DNA of 41,031 nucleotides, from the NCBI GenBank assembly GCA_021828285.1, contig JAKASG010000022.1, positions 1 to 41,031 on the forward strand, written 5' to 3'. Numbering within the stretch: the stretch's first letter is position 1; each line of letters opens with the position of its first letter. The translations under genes and the position numbers were made by a program. The notes beneath the pieces were generated by a model. The model had not been told where the DNA came from and ran no database searches. It saw nothing but the letters and a program-made list of their open reading frames with translations. Source of the stretch: Acidobacteriota bacterium (GTDB taxonomy: Bacteria > Acidobacteriota > Terriglobia > UBA7540). Below, piece after piece: positions 24,669 to 33,795 of the stretch.

Positions 24669-26561
24669 CTATTTGTAGAGATCAATGGAAATGATCTTGC
24701 CTTGGTGCGGATGGCCGGCGATGCCATGGAAAGTGACGCGGGCGCGCCGGCCTTTGAGGTCCTGGCAAGGGTGAAGCACCCCGGTGGGGGAGTATCTGAT
24801 GGCGCGGAACCGGATATTGAAGTAATCATCGGCGTAAAACTTGAACGATTCGTGCGGCCCATGGAGGTTGATCTCCATCCCTGCCGATCGCGTGCATTGG
24901 ACAGCCGTTATGTCCCCGGCGGCCGTAGCGCTTCCACGGCGCACGAGTTCGGGAGGGTGGATGGGAAGCTGCGGGCCCGGCGCGGACGCCGGCTGCTCCG
25001 GTGCAAAGCTTGATGCTTTCGTTTCTTGATTCGCCTCGGCCTTCCCCGCCGCTTGCGCGCGGGCGGCTTCCGCTTTCTGGTACGCCATATATCTCTGAGC
25101 TTGTCGAACCACTTCTTCAGCAACGCTCGATTCCGCCATGGAGTGAGCGAAGGGTTCAGCGCTTTCTGCGACGCGGATGGCGTTCTCCGGTTGCATCATC
25201 TGAAGCAGGACTTGAGCCGTTGTGATGCGGTAACCAAAATTACTCGGATCAAGTTGGACGGCCATGACGGCGTCCGTGTGGGCTTGATGGAAGTGCTCAC
25301 CGCGTGACGAATAGAACGAGGCCAAGGCGTTCCACGCGGGCGCAAACTTTCGATTAATATGGACGGATTCGCGGAGGCTTGACTCGACGCGCGCTTCGGT
25401 CGCGGCGTCCATCGGCTGGCTCATTGCTATCGTCCCGTAATAATATTGCGTCAGGTAATTTTGGGTGTTCAGCTGGACGGCCCGCGCGAACCATTGTTCG
25501 GCCTTCGCCACGTGCCCTTGGCGATATTCGAGGAAGCCCATGCTCTCACAGGGCGTGGCGTCCTGCGGATCGAGTTTGATCGCGTCTTCGAGCATCGCGC
25601 GTCCTGCGGAAACATTGCCCGTTGCCGCGAGAAAGTCCCCGCGCACAGCTTCCGCAGCAGATCGTGAAAGCGGCCTTGCCACGAAGGTGCTGTCGTCAAC
25701 GACGGTTGAGCCTTTGACGCGAATGGCCGTATAGCTGAATAGCCGGACGTACCGATCGAGGTTGTTCTCCAGGTCGTCGAGATTGCCGAAAGCTTCGGTG
25801 GCCGCCAAAACCGGGTCCATCTTGTTGCCCAGCAGTTGGATGTATTCGGCAATGAGGCTTCTATTTTGCTTGAACCCCTGGGACATCAGATAGTGCGTCA
25901 AGGCCCAGGTTTCGGCATCGAAGACCGTCATTTTGTCTTCCCGATTGTAATAAGGCGACCGGCGATTGACCGCGAGGAGAGTTTTCAGCGGAATCATCTC
26001 CGTTTGTCGGAGCACGCTCAGATATGCTCCGTCGGGCTTGCCCAGCACAACCTCTTTATTTTCGATGAGTGAATCGCCGTAGTATTCCGAAAGCCCCTGG
26101 CTGAGCCACAATGGCACCCGCATGGGGCTCAGACCGGCGAGGATAAAAGTGTAGCCCTGGAGCGGCGTGCGAAAGGATGAGTCATTACCCGTATTAAGCT
26201 GAATCAGCGCGTAATCTTTTTCGCGACTCTCCTCGAACCATCCCGTCCATTGCGGCGCGCCCTTGAGATGCGCCTGGGGCGGCATTAGGGCTTCCAATTC
26301 TGCGCGGTCCTTGACGGCGATGATGACAAAAGGCGTGCTTGGGTCGAGGCGGATTTCCGGAAAGGCAAGGCGAAATGCGGCACGAACGCGCTCGAAGCCG
26401 CCGGCAACGTGCTGCGCCTGCTTTGGACCGGCGTCGCTGACCACTGTGAAGTGCGGACTTCGCACTTCGAGCCAAACAGGGGGCCTGGCGCGCGCAAAGA
26501 CACTCGCTGGAAGGAGCAGCGCCCATACGGAAATCCATTGATAAATACGGCATCGTCCCAT
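24669..26561 (-). CDS. Exported TPR protein with a degenerate gluzincin-like domain
   Basis: A 630-residue exported protein: signal peptide at ~8-24 (QWISVWALLLPASVFARA). A peptidase MA-like region follows (about 30-230) with 'WLEVRSPHFTVVSDAG' and 'VPLWLSQGLSEYYGDS' (150-164). TPR repeats occupy about 300-470 ('EDAIKLDPQDATPCESMGFLEYRQG', 'KAEQWFARAVQLNT', 'VMAVQLDPSNFGYRITTAQVLL'). A Pro/Ala/Gln-rich linker leads to a C-terminal beta domain containing 'PCQDLKGRRARVTFHG'. In active relatives an HExxH precedes the 'W...GL.EYY' helix; here the place reads QGYTFI (135-140), so His and Glu are gone and proteolysis is unlikely. Probably a periplasmic scaffold or binding protein. It is convergent with the peroxiredoxin pair (36 bp). 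Confidence 0.72.
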   Translation of the reverse strand: MGRCRIYQWISVWALLLPASVFARARPPVWLEVRSPHFTVVSDAGPKQAQHVAGGFERVRAAFRLAFPEIRLDPSTPFVIIAVKDRAELEALMPPQAHLKGAPQWTGWFEESREKDYALIQLNTGNDSSFRTPLQGYTFILAGLSPMRVPLWLSQGLSEYYGDSLIENKEVVLGKPDGAYLSVLRQTEMIPLKTLLAVNRRSPYYNREDKMTVFDAETWALTHYLMSQGFKQNRSLIAEYIQLLGNKMDPVLAATEAFGNLDDLENNLDRYVRLFSYTAIRVKGSTVVDDSTFVARPLSRSAAEAVRGDFLAATGNVSAGRAMLEDAIKLDPQDATPCESMGFLEYRQGHVAKAEQWFARAVQLNTQNYLTQYYYGTIAMSQPMDAATEARVESSLRESVHINRKFAPAWNALASFYSSRGEHFHQAHTDAVMAVQLDPSNFGYRITTAQVLLQMMQPENAIRVAESAEPFAHSMAESSVAEEVVRQAQRYMAYQKAEAARAQAAGKAEANQETKASSFAPEQPASAPGPQLPIHPPELVRRGSATAAGDITAVQCTRSAGMEINLHGPHESFKFYADDYFNIRFRAIRYSPTGVLHPCQDLKGRRARVTFHGIAGHPHQGKIISIDLYK

Positions 26562-26630
26562 GGCGGCGACCGTCTATTCTAAAGCATTTTTTTCGAGCTC
26601 GGCTTGAACAATTCGAGCGACTCGTTGCGC

Positions 26631-28115
26631 TCACCGGGCCCAGTCGCGGGCGCGTTCTACGGCGCGCAGCCAATTGGCGTAAAGCTCTTCGCGCCGCGCC
26701 GCGGGCATGGCCGGGTCAAACACGCGCGCAATCGTGCGCTGCGAAGCAAGCGCCCCCTCATCTTTCCAGAAGCCTGTTGCAAGCCCGGCAAGATAAGCAG
26801 CGCCGAGCGCCGTGGATTCCGTCGTGGCCGGGCGCTCGACGGGCAGGCCGAGAATATCCGCCTGAAACTGGCAAAGAAAATCGTTGCGCACCGCTCCGCC
26901 GTCCACCCGCAAGCTTTGCGGCTGAACGCCGGTATCACTCTTCATGGCGTCCATCACGCCGCGCGTCTGATAGGCGATCGATTCGAGCGCAGCGCGCGCG
27001 AGATGAGTGCGATTCGTGCCTCGCGTGAGGCCGACGATGGTTCCGCGGGCTCGGGCGTCCCAGAAGGGCGCGCCCAAGCCGACGAATGCCGGCACGAAAT
27101 AGACGCCTCCCGCGTCGGGCGCCGACTGCGCCAAAGCTTCCGTCTCGGCTGCCTCGCGGATGATTCCGAGGCCATCGCGAAGCCACTGGATGGCGGCGCC
27201 GGCAATGAAAATGCTCCCTTCGAGCGCATAAGCGGTCTTCCCGCCTCGCTGCCATGCGACCGTAGCAATCAGGCCGGAAGCGGAACGGGGAACTTCAGAC
27301 CCGCTATTCATCAAAAGGAAGCAGCCCGTGCCGTAAGTGTTCTTCGCGCTGCCGGGTTCGAAGCATTGATGGCCGAAGAGAGACGCCTGCTGGTCGCCCG
27401 CCACGCCGGCGATGGGAACGCCCTGTCCGAAGACGCGAGTCTCGGCCAGCGCCTCGCTCGAGGATTTCACCGCGGGCAGAAGCGCTCGAGGGATGCGGAA
27501 GTAGCGCAGGATTTCATCATCCCAGGCGAGCGTGTGGATGTTGAATAGCAGCGTGCGAGAAGCGTTCGAGACATCGGTGAGGTGCGCGCGTCCTTCGGTC
27601 AGGTTCCAGAACAGCCATGAGTCAATGGTGCCCGCTGCAAGCTCGCCGCGCTCGGCACGCGCGCGCGCTCCGGGGATGTTTTCGAGAAGCCAGGCAATCT
27701 TTGTGCCGGAAAAATAGGCGTCCGTCACCAATCCTGTCTTTTCTCGGAGAATGCGGTCAAAACCTTCGCGGCGGATGCGCTCGCAATGCCCGGCCGTGCG
27801 CCGGCACTGCCAGACAATCGCCCGATGGATGGGCTTTCCGCTCGTCCGTTCCCAAATCACAACCGTCTCGCGCTGATTGGTGATGCCGATCGCGGCGAGA
27901 TCACCCGGCGAAACTTTGGCTCCCGCCAGGGCTTCTGCGGCCACGTCTTTTTGCGAGCGCCAAATTTCCTCTGCGTCGTGCTCAACCCAGCCGGGCTGCG
28001 GGTAATATTGTTTGAACTCGCGCTGCGCCGCCGCGCGAACGCGTCCTTCGACGTCGAACAGAATTGCGCGCGAACTCGTCGTTCCCTGGTCGAGCGCCAA
28101 TAAGAATTTTGACAT
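26631..28115 (-). CDS. glpK: Glycerol kinase
   Basis: A 494-residue FGGY-family kinase phosphorylating glycerol to sn-glycerol-3-phosphate with ATP. The start is ATG 28115; the frame is open further upstream, but this start gives the usual N-terminus '[18 protein letters not shown]' and typical length. '[14 protein letters not shown]', '[15 protein letters not shown]', '[19 protein letters not shown]' and '[13 protein letters not shown]' are glycerol kinase signatures, and '[20 protein letters not shown]' closes the ATP site. It lies 69 bp before the TPR gene on the same strand; no glpF or glpD is adjacent. A weak AAGGCG is the only ribosome site seen. Assignment is secure from the two full-length domains. 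Confidence 0.96.
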   Translation of the reverse strand: MSKFLLALDQGTTSSRAILFDVEGRVRAAAQREFKQYYPQPGWVEHDAEEIWRSQKDVAAEALAGAKVSPGDLAAIGITNQRETVVIWERTSGKPIHRAIVWQCRRTAGHCERIRREGFDRILREKTGLVTDAYFSGTKIAWLLENIPGARARAERGELAAGTIDSWLFWNLTEGRAHLTDVSNASRTLLFNIHTLAWDDEILRYFRIPRALLPAVKSSSEALAETRVFGQGVPIAGVAGDQQASLFGHQCFEPGSAKNTYGTGCFLLMNSGSEVPRSASGLIATVAWQRGGKTAYALEGSIFIAGAAIQWLRDGLGIIREAAETEALAQSAPDAGGVYFVPAFVGLGAPFWDARARGTIVGLTRGTNRTHLARAALESIAYQTRGVMDAMKSDTGVQPQSLRVDGGAVRNDFLCQFQADILGLPVERPATTESTALGAAYLAGLATGFWKDEGALASQRTIARVFDPAMPAARREELYANWLRAVERARDWAR

Positions 28116-28483
28116 TGGCACGCCTTGTGCAGCCCAATCGGACGGACTATCGCTTTTCCGGGCGACGCAACAGATTATCGAAATGCGGCGCAACGTTCAA
28201 ATGGAAGTGGCTTTTCTGATTGATGATATCAAGCTGTCAAGTTCTTGACCTCTTGGCGCATTCGATCTGCCGGGCGATTGAAAAATGACGCAAAATGCAT
28301 TATAAAGTTTTCGTACAAATCGGGATGGAGACGTAACCCATTGTTTCCAAAAGATTTGCACACAACGTGACGGTTTCAGTGGCCGCGTTCCTGGCCCTTT
28401 GCATCTAAGCGGTGAATGCCCGTCGAGTCGCGAATTCAGTTGCCCGGCGGGCAGGAAAGATCACATCAGAAGGAGGAGACAAA
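28116..28483. other. 368-bp divergent intergenic region between glpK and the coiled-coil gene
   Basis: This gap holds the strong plus-strand promoter at 28278-28306 and, on the minus strand, a perfect TTGACA at 28240-28235 facing glpK that has no good -10 at 16-18 bp. Short A/T-rich stretches surround both. No small ORF with a ribosome site, no tRNA and no long hairpin was recognised. Confidence 0.5.
28278..28306 (+). promoter_or_regulatory. Strong sigma-70 promoter of the coiled-coil membrane protein gene
   Basis: TTGAAA (28278-28283) and TATAAA (28301-28306) are separated by exactly 17 bp, near consensus. The start would be near 28313, giving an untranslated leader of about 170 nt before the AGGAGG site of the gene at 28484. 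It is the best promoter match in the window. Confidence 0.7.
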
Positions 28484-29413
28484 ATGGACGAAGAGAATCC
28501 TCAGCACAATGCATCCCATGCTGTGTTCGGACTGAATGATGACAAACATTCCCGATCCGGGTCTGACGATGATCCGGGGGGCCAGGGAGCGATGAAGACG
28601 GGCTCATGGGGAATGCCTGTTCTCATTATCGTGGTCCTCGCACTTTGCGTGCTTACCGGAACGAATCTTTTCCTGGCCGTCCAAGCGAAAAAAACCGCGG
28701 CCAGCCATGCCGAGGCGCTCGCACTGCTCACCGGGCGCATGAATGCCTCAGACGATAATTACGCGCAGTTGAAAGCGCAATTCGAAGTGACGGCGGAAAA
28801 ACTGGGAATGACCCAAGGCGAGCTGACCCACGAACGCGCCCTTGCAGCGAACATCGAACGCCAGCAGCGAATCGCCGTGTACCGGCTCAGCCGGGACCTC
28901 CGAGCGAAGGCGAACGCCAAAGACGTCAACAATGATGTGACCCAACTGCAGTCGGAAGCATCCAACATTTCGCAGAATCTCGTCGGAACGCAGAAGGATC
29001 TTGACGCAACCAAACAAGCCCTCACGGACACCAACACCAATCTTACCGGCCAGATCGCACACACGCACGCCGAGCTGGTCGCCCTGGCCCACCGCACCGA
29101 CCGCGACTATTTCGAGTTCAGCTTGCCGCGGAAACATGCTCGCGCCAAAATCGGCGACATTCTCGTCCAGCTCGACAAGACCAACTGGAAGAAGAACCTC
29201 TACACGGTCAACCTGCTCTTCGACGACCACCTGACGCTGAGGAAGAACGAGGCGATTGATTCGCCCGTCTTTTTCTACGTGTCGGGCGCCGTGGCGCCTC
29301 TCGAGCTGGTCGTCAACAAGGTGACCAGAGACTCGGTTTCCGGTTACCTGAGCACGCCGAAAGGTCTCTACCCGAATATTCCGAACGTTCTTTCGGCGAG
29401 GCCTGAAGCGTAG
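28484..29413 (+). CDS. Single-pass membrane protein with coiled coil and a beta-rich C-terminal domain
   Basis: A 309-residue protein from ATG 28484, with AAGGAGGAG close upstream. Residues 1-42 are hydrophilic and acidic. A transmembrane helix at ~43-66 (MPVLIIVVLALCVLTGTNLFLA) is followed by a long heptad-rich coiled coil (about 70-205) including 'AEALALLTGRMNASDDNYAQ' and 'TQLQSEASNISQNL', then a C-terminal domain (about 210-309) starting 'DRDYFEFSLPRKHARAKIGD' and including 'VNLLFDDHLTLRKNEAID' and 'VFFYVSGAVAPLELVVNKV'. That domain looks like a compact beta fold. I do not recognise the family; similar coiled-coil membrane proteins occur in Acidobacteria. It has its own strong promoter and is probably monocistronic. 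Confidence 0.65.
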   Translation: MDEENPQHNASHAVFGLNDDKHSRSGSDDDPGGQGAMKTGSWGMPVLIIVVLALCVLTGTNLFLAVQAKKTAASHAEALALLTGRMNASDDNYAQLKAQFEVTAEKLGMTQGELTHERALAANIERQQRIAVYRLSRDLRAKANAKDVNNDVTQLQSEASNISQNLVGTQKDLDATKQALTDTNTNLTGQIAHTHAELVALAHRTDRDYFEFSLPRKHARAKIGDILVQLDKTNWKKNLYTVNLLFDDHLTLRKNEAIDSPVFFYVSGAVAPLELVVNKVTRDSVSGYLSTPKGLYPNIPNVLSARPEA

Positions 29414-29492
29414 GATCACCGGCTGAAACGTTTTCCGCGCGTGCCACTCTGGGGGCGGCATGAGCTGCTTGCTTGGCGGGGATTGCTGGATT

Positions 29493-29526
29493 CTTTCCGG
29501 AACGCGGCATTGAGGCCGCAGGAAAG
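29493..29526. terminator. Hairpin downstream of the coiled-coil gene
   Basis: CTTTCC (29493-29498) pairs with GGAAAG (29521-29526) and GCGGC (29504-29508) with GCCGC (29515-29519) around a 6-nt loop. It lies between the convergent stops at 29413 and 29652. No clear T-run follows on either strand. Confidence 0.4.
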
Positions 29527-29540
29527 CCCTCCTGAGTGGC

Positions 29541-29568
29541 CCGCCGGATGAATCCAAAATCCCGGCGG
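29541..29568. terminator. Second hairpin between the convergent genes
   Basis: CCGCCGG at 29541-29547 pairs with CCGGCGG at 29562-29568 (7 bp, loop of 14). Together with the preceding hairpin it may serve as a bidirectional end. No T-run is seen. Confidence 0.35.
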
Positions 29569-29651
29569 CGGGGTCAGTGCGCAGCATCCCTGAACTTCCG
29601 CGAACGGCGCCTAACAAGGCAGGTTTAGGTTAGGTTTTGGAAGGGAAGGTC

Positions 29652-29990
29652 CTACTGTTTCGTTGCAGGCGACCTGTGCCTTTCAAACAGGGCCGCAAGA
29701 TCCTTATAAGAGCGTCCGCCCACTACACGCTCGACGACTGCGCCCTTCTGAAAGAGAATGAGCGTGGGGATGGCTTGAACGCCATACCGGATCGCTAATT
29801 CCGGTGCTTCGTCCACGTTGATTTTGGCGAAGATGAAATTGTCGCCGTAAACCGCCGCAAGTTTTTCGAAAATGGGCGCGATAGCCCGGCAGGGGCCGCA
29901 CCACTCCGCCCAAAAGTCGGCAAAGACCGGCTTTTCGCCCGTCTCAAGTTCCTTCCAATCTTCGTGATGCACGTGTCTGATGTTGTCCAT
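29652..29990 (-). CDS. Thioredoxin
   Basis: A 112-residue cytoplasmic thioredoxin from ATG 29990; the frame is open to 30131, but the upstream part is unlike any thioredoxin. The redox motif is WCGPC (residues 30-34) in 'FADFWAEWCGPCRAIAP', and 'YGVQAIPTLILF' holds the cis-proline, followed by 'VGG'. Canonical length and motif order. Partners are not evident. A possible ribosome site AAGGAG lies about 19 nt upstream, which is far, so the start is not certain. It could supply electrons to the cytoplasmic peroxiredoxin, 5 kb away, as thioredoxins do for BCP-type enzymes. Confidence 0.9.
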   Translation of the reverse strand: MDNIRHVHHEDWKELETGEKPVFADFWAEWCGPCRAIAPIFEKLAAVYGDNFIFAKINVDEAPELAIRYGVQAIPTLILFQKGAVVERVVGGRSYKDLAALFERHRSPATKQ

Positions 29991-30174
29991 TAGCTTTGGT
30001 CCGTCTTTTCTCCTTATAATGGTTAAGATGCCGTGAGCGGCGTTTGGATTCATCCGGCGGTGAGCCAAAACGCCCGTCGGAACGGCGCCATTCGCGCGCA
30101 TAAGATCCGGACAAAGCAGGCGGATGCACACACCGCTACAAAACCGGCCTTGATAGCCGCAAGCTTTGAATTAT

Positions 30175-30936
30175 ATGGCAATGCGACGGGGACAAAATAA
30201 GATCAGGCTCGACCGGCTGCTCGTCGCGCGCGGGGCGGCGGAAACGCGAGCACGGGCCCAGGCGATGATCCTCGCCGGTCAGGTTTTGGTAAACGAACAG
30301 AAAGTTGAGAAGTGCGGAGCGGTGGTGGAAGCTGGAGCAAGCCTGCGTCTCGCCGGCCCGCCATCAAAATACGTCAGTCGCGGAGGATTCAAACTTGAGG
30401 GGGCGCTCGATGCATTCGGCGTCGATCCGCGAGGGAAAATCTGTCTCGATATCGGCGCTTCGACCGGCGGATTCGCCGACTGCCTTCTTCAGCGCGGCGC
30501 CGCAAAAATCATTGCTGTCGACGTGGGCCGGAACCAACTTGACTGGCGTTTACGGTCCGATCCCCGCGTTATCGCTTTCGAGAAGGTAAACGCCCGCTAC
30601 CTGAGCCTCGACCAGACCGGCACTCGCGCGGAGCTGTTGACGATGGACGTATCGTTCATCTCCGCCACCAAAATCCTGTCCCAAATCCCGCCCCTGCTCG
30701 AAGCGGGCGCGGACGTGCTGGTGCTGGTGAAACCCCAATTTGAAGCCTCGCGGCGCGAGGTCGGCAGCGGGGGAATTGTGCGCGACCCTGTGGTGCAACA
30801 AGAAGCCGTCCGGAAGGTCACGCGCTCGCTCGAGGATCTCGGGTTCTCGACCGTGACCTCCGCCGAAAGCGTCGTGCCGGGGGCCGGCGGCAACCGCGAA
30901 TTTTTCCTGCATGCGATTTGGCCGAAAACCCATTAG
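30175..30936 (+). CDS. tlyA: TlyA-family S4-domain rRNA methyltransferase
   Basis: About 253 residues with ATG 30175 (TTG 30166 and ATG 30181 are alternatives; no strong ribosome site). An N-terminal S4 RNA-binding domain (IRLDRLLVARGAAETRARAQAMILAGQV) is followed by 'KYVSRGGFKLEGALDAF' and an FtsJ-like Rossmann domain with the SAM motif 'CLDIGASTGGFADCLL', then 'DVGRNQLDWRLR', 'MDVSFIS' and 'VLVKPQFEA'. These match TlyA enzymes that 2'-O-methylate rRNA; the older name hemolysin is misleading. It lies 40 bp before nadK on the same strand, an arrangement seen in many bacteria (tlyA-nadK-recN). Confidence 0.9.
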   Translation: MAMRRGQNKIRLDRLLVARGAAETRARAQAMILAGQVLVNEQKVEKCGAVVEAGASLRLAGPPSKYVSRGGFKLEGALDAFGVDPRGKICLDIGASTGGFADCLLQRGAAKIIAVDVGRNQLDWRLRSDPRVIAFEKVNARYLSLDQTGTRAELLTMDVSFISATKILSQIPPLLEAGADVLVLVKPQFEASRREVGSGGIVRDPVVQQEAVRKVTRSLEDLGFSTVTSAESVVPGAGGNREFFLHAIWPKTH

Positions 30937-30976
30937 AATGTAGGATTCCACGGCATCCGACGGAGCTTGAAGAACG

Positions 30977-31840
30977 ATGCAGATCAAGACGGCGGGCATT
31001 ATATCGAAACCGAAGAAGGCGGAAATTCGGCCGCTCGCCGGGCCGCTCATCCGCTGGCTGGAAGAGCACAGTATTGACGTTCTCATTGACCGCGAAACGG
31101 GTGCGATCCTCGGAGGCAAGCAGAAATCTCTGAGCCGCAATGAAATCGCGCGGACCGTGGACTTGCTCGTTGTCCTTGGCGGTGATGGAACGCTGCTCGC
31201 CGCCGCGCGCGCTCTCAACCGGAAGTCCGTCCCTATTCTCGCCGTCAATCTCGGTGGCATGGGCTTCCTCACCGTCTTCACTCAAGACGAGCTTTATCCA
31301 GCGCTTGAGGCGCTATTGCAGGGCGAGTGCTGTGTTGATTCGCGCGTCCAGCTCGAAGGGGAGCTTGTGCGCGCGGGTGAATCTCTCTCGACTTTTCTCG
31401 CTTTGAACGACGTGGTTCTCAATAAGGGCGCCATTGCGCGGATCCTTGATTTCGATGTCTTCGTGGACGGGCAGTTCATTTCAACCTACAAGTCCGATGG
31501 GCTGATTGTTTCGACGCCCACCGGCTCGACGGCCTATTCGCTGGCCGCAGGAGGGCCTGTGGTCGCTCCTTCGGTGGCCGCGTTCCTCATCACGCCTATC
31601 TGCCCCCATACGCTGACCCATCGGCCGCTGGTTTTGCCGGATACGGTAACCATTGAAATCGCCGTCAAGAGCCAGCGCGAAGCCGCTTATCTCACGGTGG
31701 ACGGGCAGGTCGGCATTGCGGCCCACAGCGACGACCTCGTGCGGCTGAAGAAGTCTTCATCCGTGGTGAAACTTATTCAACCGGCGAGCAAAGGCTACTT
31801 TGAAATTCTCCGCCAGAAGCTCAAATGGGGTGAGCGCTGA
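30977..31840 (+). CDS. nadK: NAD kinase
   Basis: A 287-residue cytoplasmic enzyme phosphorylating NAD to NADP. GGAG lies ~10 nt before the ATG. 'VVLGGDGTLLAAAR' holds the GGDGT motif (68-72), 'VNLGGMGFLT' follows at 90-99, 'ALNDVVLNKG' is the site of the NE/D motif, and 'YKSDGLIVSTPTGSTAYSLAAGGP' is the conserved glycine-rich region, with 'LTVDGQ' near the end. The first 60 residues form the variable N-terminal lobe. It follows tlyA directly. NADPH from this step would feed thioredoxin-dependent peroxidases and the SDR. Confidence 0.95.
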   Translation: MQIKTAGIISKPKKAEIRPLAGPLIRWLEEHSIDVLIDRETGAILGGKQKSLSRNEIARTVDLLVVLGGDGTLLAAARALNRKSVPILAVNLGGMGFLTVFTQDELYPALEALLQGECCVDSRVQLEGELVRAGESLSTFLALNDVVLNKGAIARILDFDVFVDGQFISTYKSDGLIVSTPTGSTAYSLAAGGPVVAPSVAAFLITPICPHTLTHRPLVLPDTVTIEIAVKSQREAAYLTVDGQVGIAAHSDDLVRLKKSSSVVKLIQPASKGYFEILRQKLKWGER

Positions 31841-31940
31841 GAAGGCTCGTCAAGGGAGCGATTCGTAAAGGAGTTGCAAAATCGCCCATTCTGCTGAGGG
31901 GGAGGATGTTGCGCGCGGGGCGACTTCACCAAAGTGAATG

Positions 31941-31969
31941 TTGACTTTAAGGTTTGAGTCCTTTACGAT
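31941..31969 (+). promoter_or_regulatory. Sigma-70-like promoter of the pil genes
   Basis: TTGACT (31941-31946) and TACGAT (31964-31969) are spaced by exactly 17 bp, about 95 bp before pilB. A start near 31976 gives a leader of roughly 90 nt. A weak stem (GCGATT/AATCGC at 31858-31863 and 31880-31885) just upstream could end the nadK message. Confidence 0.6.
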
Positions 31970-32037
31970 GGCTTCAACTACGTGGGGGTTTTTCCGGGAT
32001 GATTCTCTGTGGCTTGCGGAAAGACGTCATGAAACGA

Positions 32038-32057
32038 GGGGCGCGCGCCCCCCGGGG
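32038..32057 (+). promoter_or_regulatory. GC palindrome in front of pilB
   Basis: GGGGC-GCGC-GCCCC (32038-32051) is a perfect hairpin and its 3' arm runs into CCGGGG (32052-32057), just before the pilB ATG at 32065. The GGGG near 32054 is the best Shine-Dalgarno candidate and could pair with the C-run, so the structure may control translation. Confidence 0.35.
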
Positions 32058-32064
32058 ATAGGGC

Positions 32065-33795
32065 ATGTCGGGAAAGCTTGGGGAATTACTTCTTAAGGAA
32101 AATCTGATTTCGGCCGACCAATTGAAGCAGGCGCTGGATCATCAAAAGGCCAACGGCGGGCGCCTGGGCAATTCTCTGGTGAAGCTCGGCTTTTTGACCG
32201 ACGATGAAGTGACGGCGGTGCTTTCCCGCCAATACGGCGTTCCTTCCATCAATCTTGCCTATTTTGACGTCGATCCAAGCGTAACCAAGCTGGTGCCCAT
32301 CGAAACGGCCACCAAATATCAGGTGTTGCCGCTCAGTCGCGTCGGCTCTTCGCTGACACTCGCCATGGTGGATCCGACCAATGTGTTCGCCATGGACGAC
32401 ATCAAGTTCATGACCGGCTTCAACATCGAGCCGGTCGTCGCTTCCGAAACCGCGATTAATGACGCCATCAAGAAGCACTATGGGACGGTCGAAGACGCCG
32501 AGCGGAAAAAGGAAATCGAGGACCTCGTCAGCTTCATTGACGAGGGTCAGACGGAAAGCGTCGAGCTGGAAGCGGATAATGACGCAGGCCTGAACCTGGC
32601 GGAGCTTGAAAAAGCGGCGGAAGAAGCTCCGGTCATCAAACTGGTGAACTATATTCTGACCGATGCGGTGAAGCGCGGCGCGAGCGACATCCACATGGAG
32701 CCTTACGAGAAAGAATACCGCGTGCGCTACCGCATTGACGGCCTGCTGCAAACGATCATGAATCCGCCCACCAAACTGCGTGATGCCATCATCAGCCGCG
32801 TCAAGATCATGGCGAAGCTCGATATCTCCGAAAAGCGGCTGCCGCAGGACGGGCGCATCATGATCAGGATGATGATGAACGGGAAAAAAAAGCAGCTCGA
32901 CTTCCGCGTTTCCGTTCTGCCGACCTTGCACGGCGAGAAAATCGTCATGCGGCTGCTCGACAAGGAAAATCTGCGGCTCGATATGACGAAGCTGGGCTTC
33001 GAGGTGGAATCCCTCGCGAAGTTCCAGAAAGCCATTTTCAAGCCTTATGGAATGGTGCTGGTCACGGGGCCCACCGGCAGCGGCAAAACCAACACGCTTT
33101 ACTCCTCGATTTCACAACTGAACAAGACCGATACGAACATCATCACAGCGGAAGATCCTGTGGAATTTCAGTTGCCCGGCATCAACCAGGTGCAGATGAA
33201 GGAGCAGATTGGGCTCAACTTCGCCGCAGCGCTGCGTTCTTTCCTTCGGCAAGATCCGAACATTATCCTGGTCGGCGAAATCCGCGATTTTGAAACGGCA
33301 GAAATCGCCATCAAAGCCGCATTGACCGGCCACCTGGTGCTTTCCACCCTCCATACGAACGATGCGCCCTCGACGGTTTCCCGCTTGATGAACATGGGCA
33401 TCGAGCCTTTCCTTGTGGCTACCTCCGTCCATTTGATTTGCGCTCAACGGCTGGTGCGACGCATCTGCTCTGATTGCAAGGCCGAGGATGACGTGGGACC
33501 TCAAGTGCTGATTGACGCCGGCTTCACGCCCGAAGAGACGAAGAAAATCAAAGTTTACAAGGGGACGGGTTGCACCACTTGCGGCGGCAAGGGCTATAAA
33601 GGGCGCGTGGGTCTTTATGAAGTGTTTGAAATCACGGATGAGGTGCGCGAGCTGATCCTGGTCGGCGCCTCCGCGCTTGAGCTGAGGAAGAAAGGCATCG
33701 ACCAGGGCATGATTACTCTTCGCCGAAGCGGGCTCATCAAAGTAATGGCGGGACAGACGACGCTCGAAGAGGTGATTCGAGAAACGGTGAACTGA
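32065..33795 (+). CDS. pilB: Type IV pilus assembly ATPase PilB
   Basis: A 576-residue hexameric extension motor of the GspE/PilB family. An N-terminal MshEN domain (about 1-150; 'GELLLKENLISADQLKQALDHQ') is a known c-di-GMP-binding module in some family members. The ATPase core holds Walker A 'GPTGSGKTN' (335-343, Lys341), 'LVGEIRD' and 'LSTLHTND'. The tetracysteine zinc motif is 'CSDC...GCTTCGGKGYKGR'. First of a pilB-pilT-pilC run (98 and 53 bp gaps). The zinc motif and MshEN domain separate it from PilT. Possible c-di-GMP control links it to the PilZ protein. Confidence 0.95.
   Translation: MSGKLGELLLKENLISADQLKQALDHQKANGGRLGNSLVKLGFLTDDEVTAVLSRQYGVPSINLAYFDVDPSVTKLVPIETATKYQVLPLSRVGSSLTLAMVDPTNVFAMDDIKFMTGFNIEPVVASETAINDAIKKHYGTVEDAERKKEIEDLVSFIDEGQTESVELEADNDAGLNLAELEKAAEEAPVIKLVNYILTDAVKRGASDIHMEPYEKEYRVRYRIDGLLQTIMNPPTKLRDAIISRVKIMAKLDISEKRLPQDGRIMIRMMMNGKKKQLDFRVSVLPTLHGEKIVMRLLDKENLRLDMTKLGFEVESLAKFQKAIFKPYGMVLVTGPTGSGKTNTLYSSISQLNKTDTNIITAEDPVEFQLPGINQVQMKEQIGLNFAAALRSFLRQDPNIILVGEIRDFETAEIAIKAALTGHLVLSTLHTNDAPSTVSRLMNMGIEPFLVATSVHLICAQRLVRRICSDCKAEDDVGPQVLIDAGFTPEETKKIKVYKGTGCTTCGGKGYKGRVGLYEVFEITDEVRELILVGASALELRKKGIDQGMITLRRSGLIKVMAGQTTLEEVIRETVN

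Noticed and set aside
28235-28240. Perfect TTGACA on the minus strand before glpK
   Set aside because: No -10 hexamer lies 16-18 bp away, so it is not supported as a promoter.
29600-29645. TTTAGGTTAGG stretch resembling telomere-like repeats
   Set aside because: Only about two loose copies are present, so it is within chance for a G/T-rich spacer.
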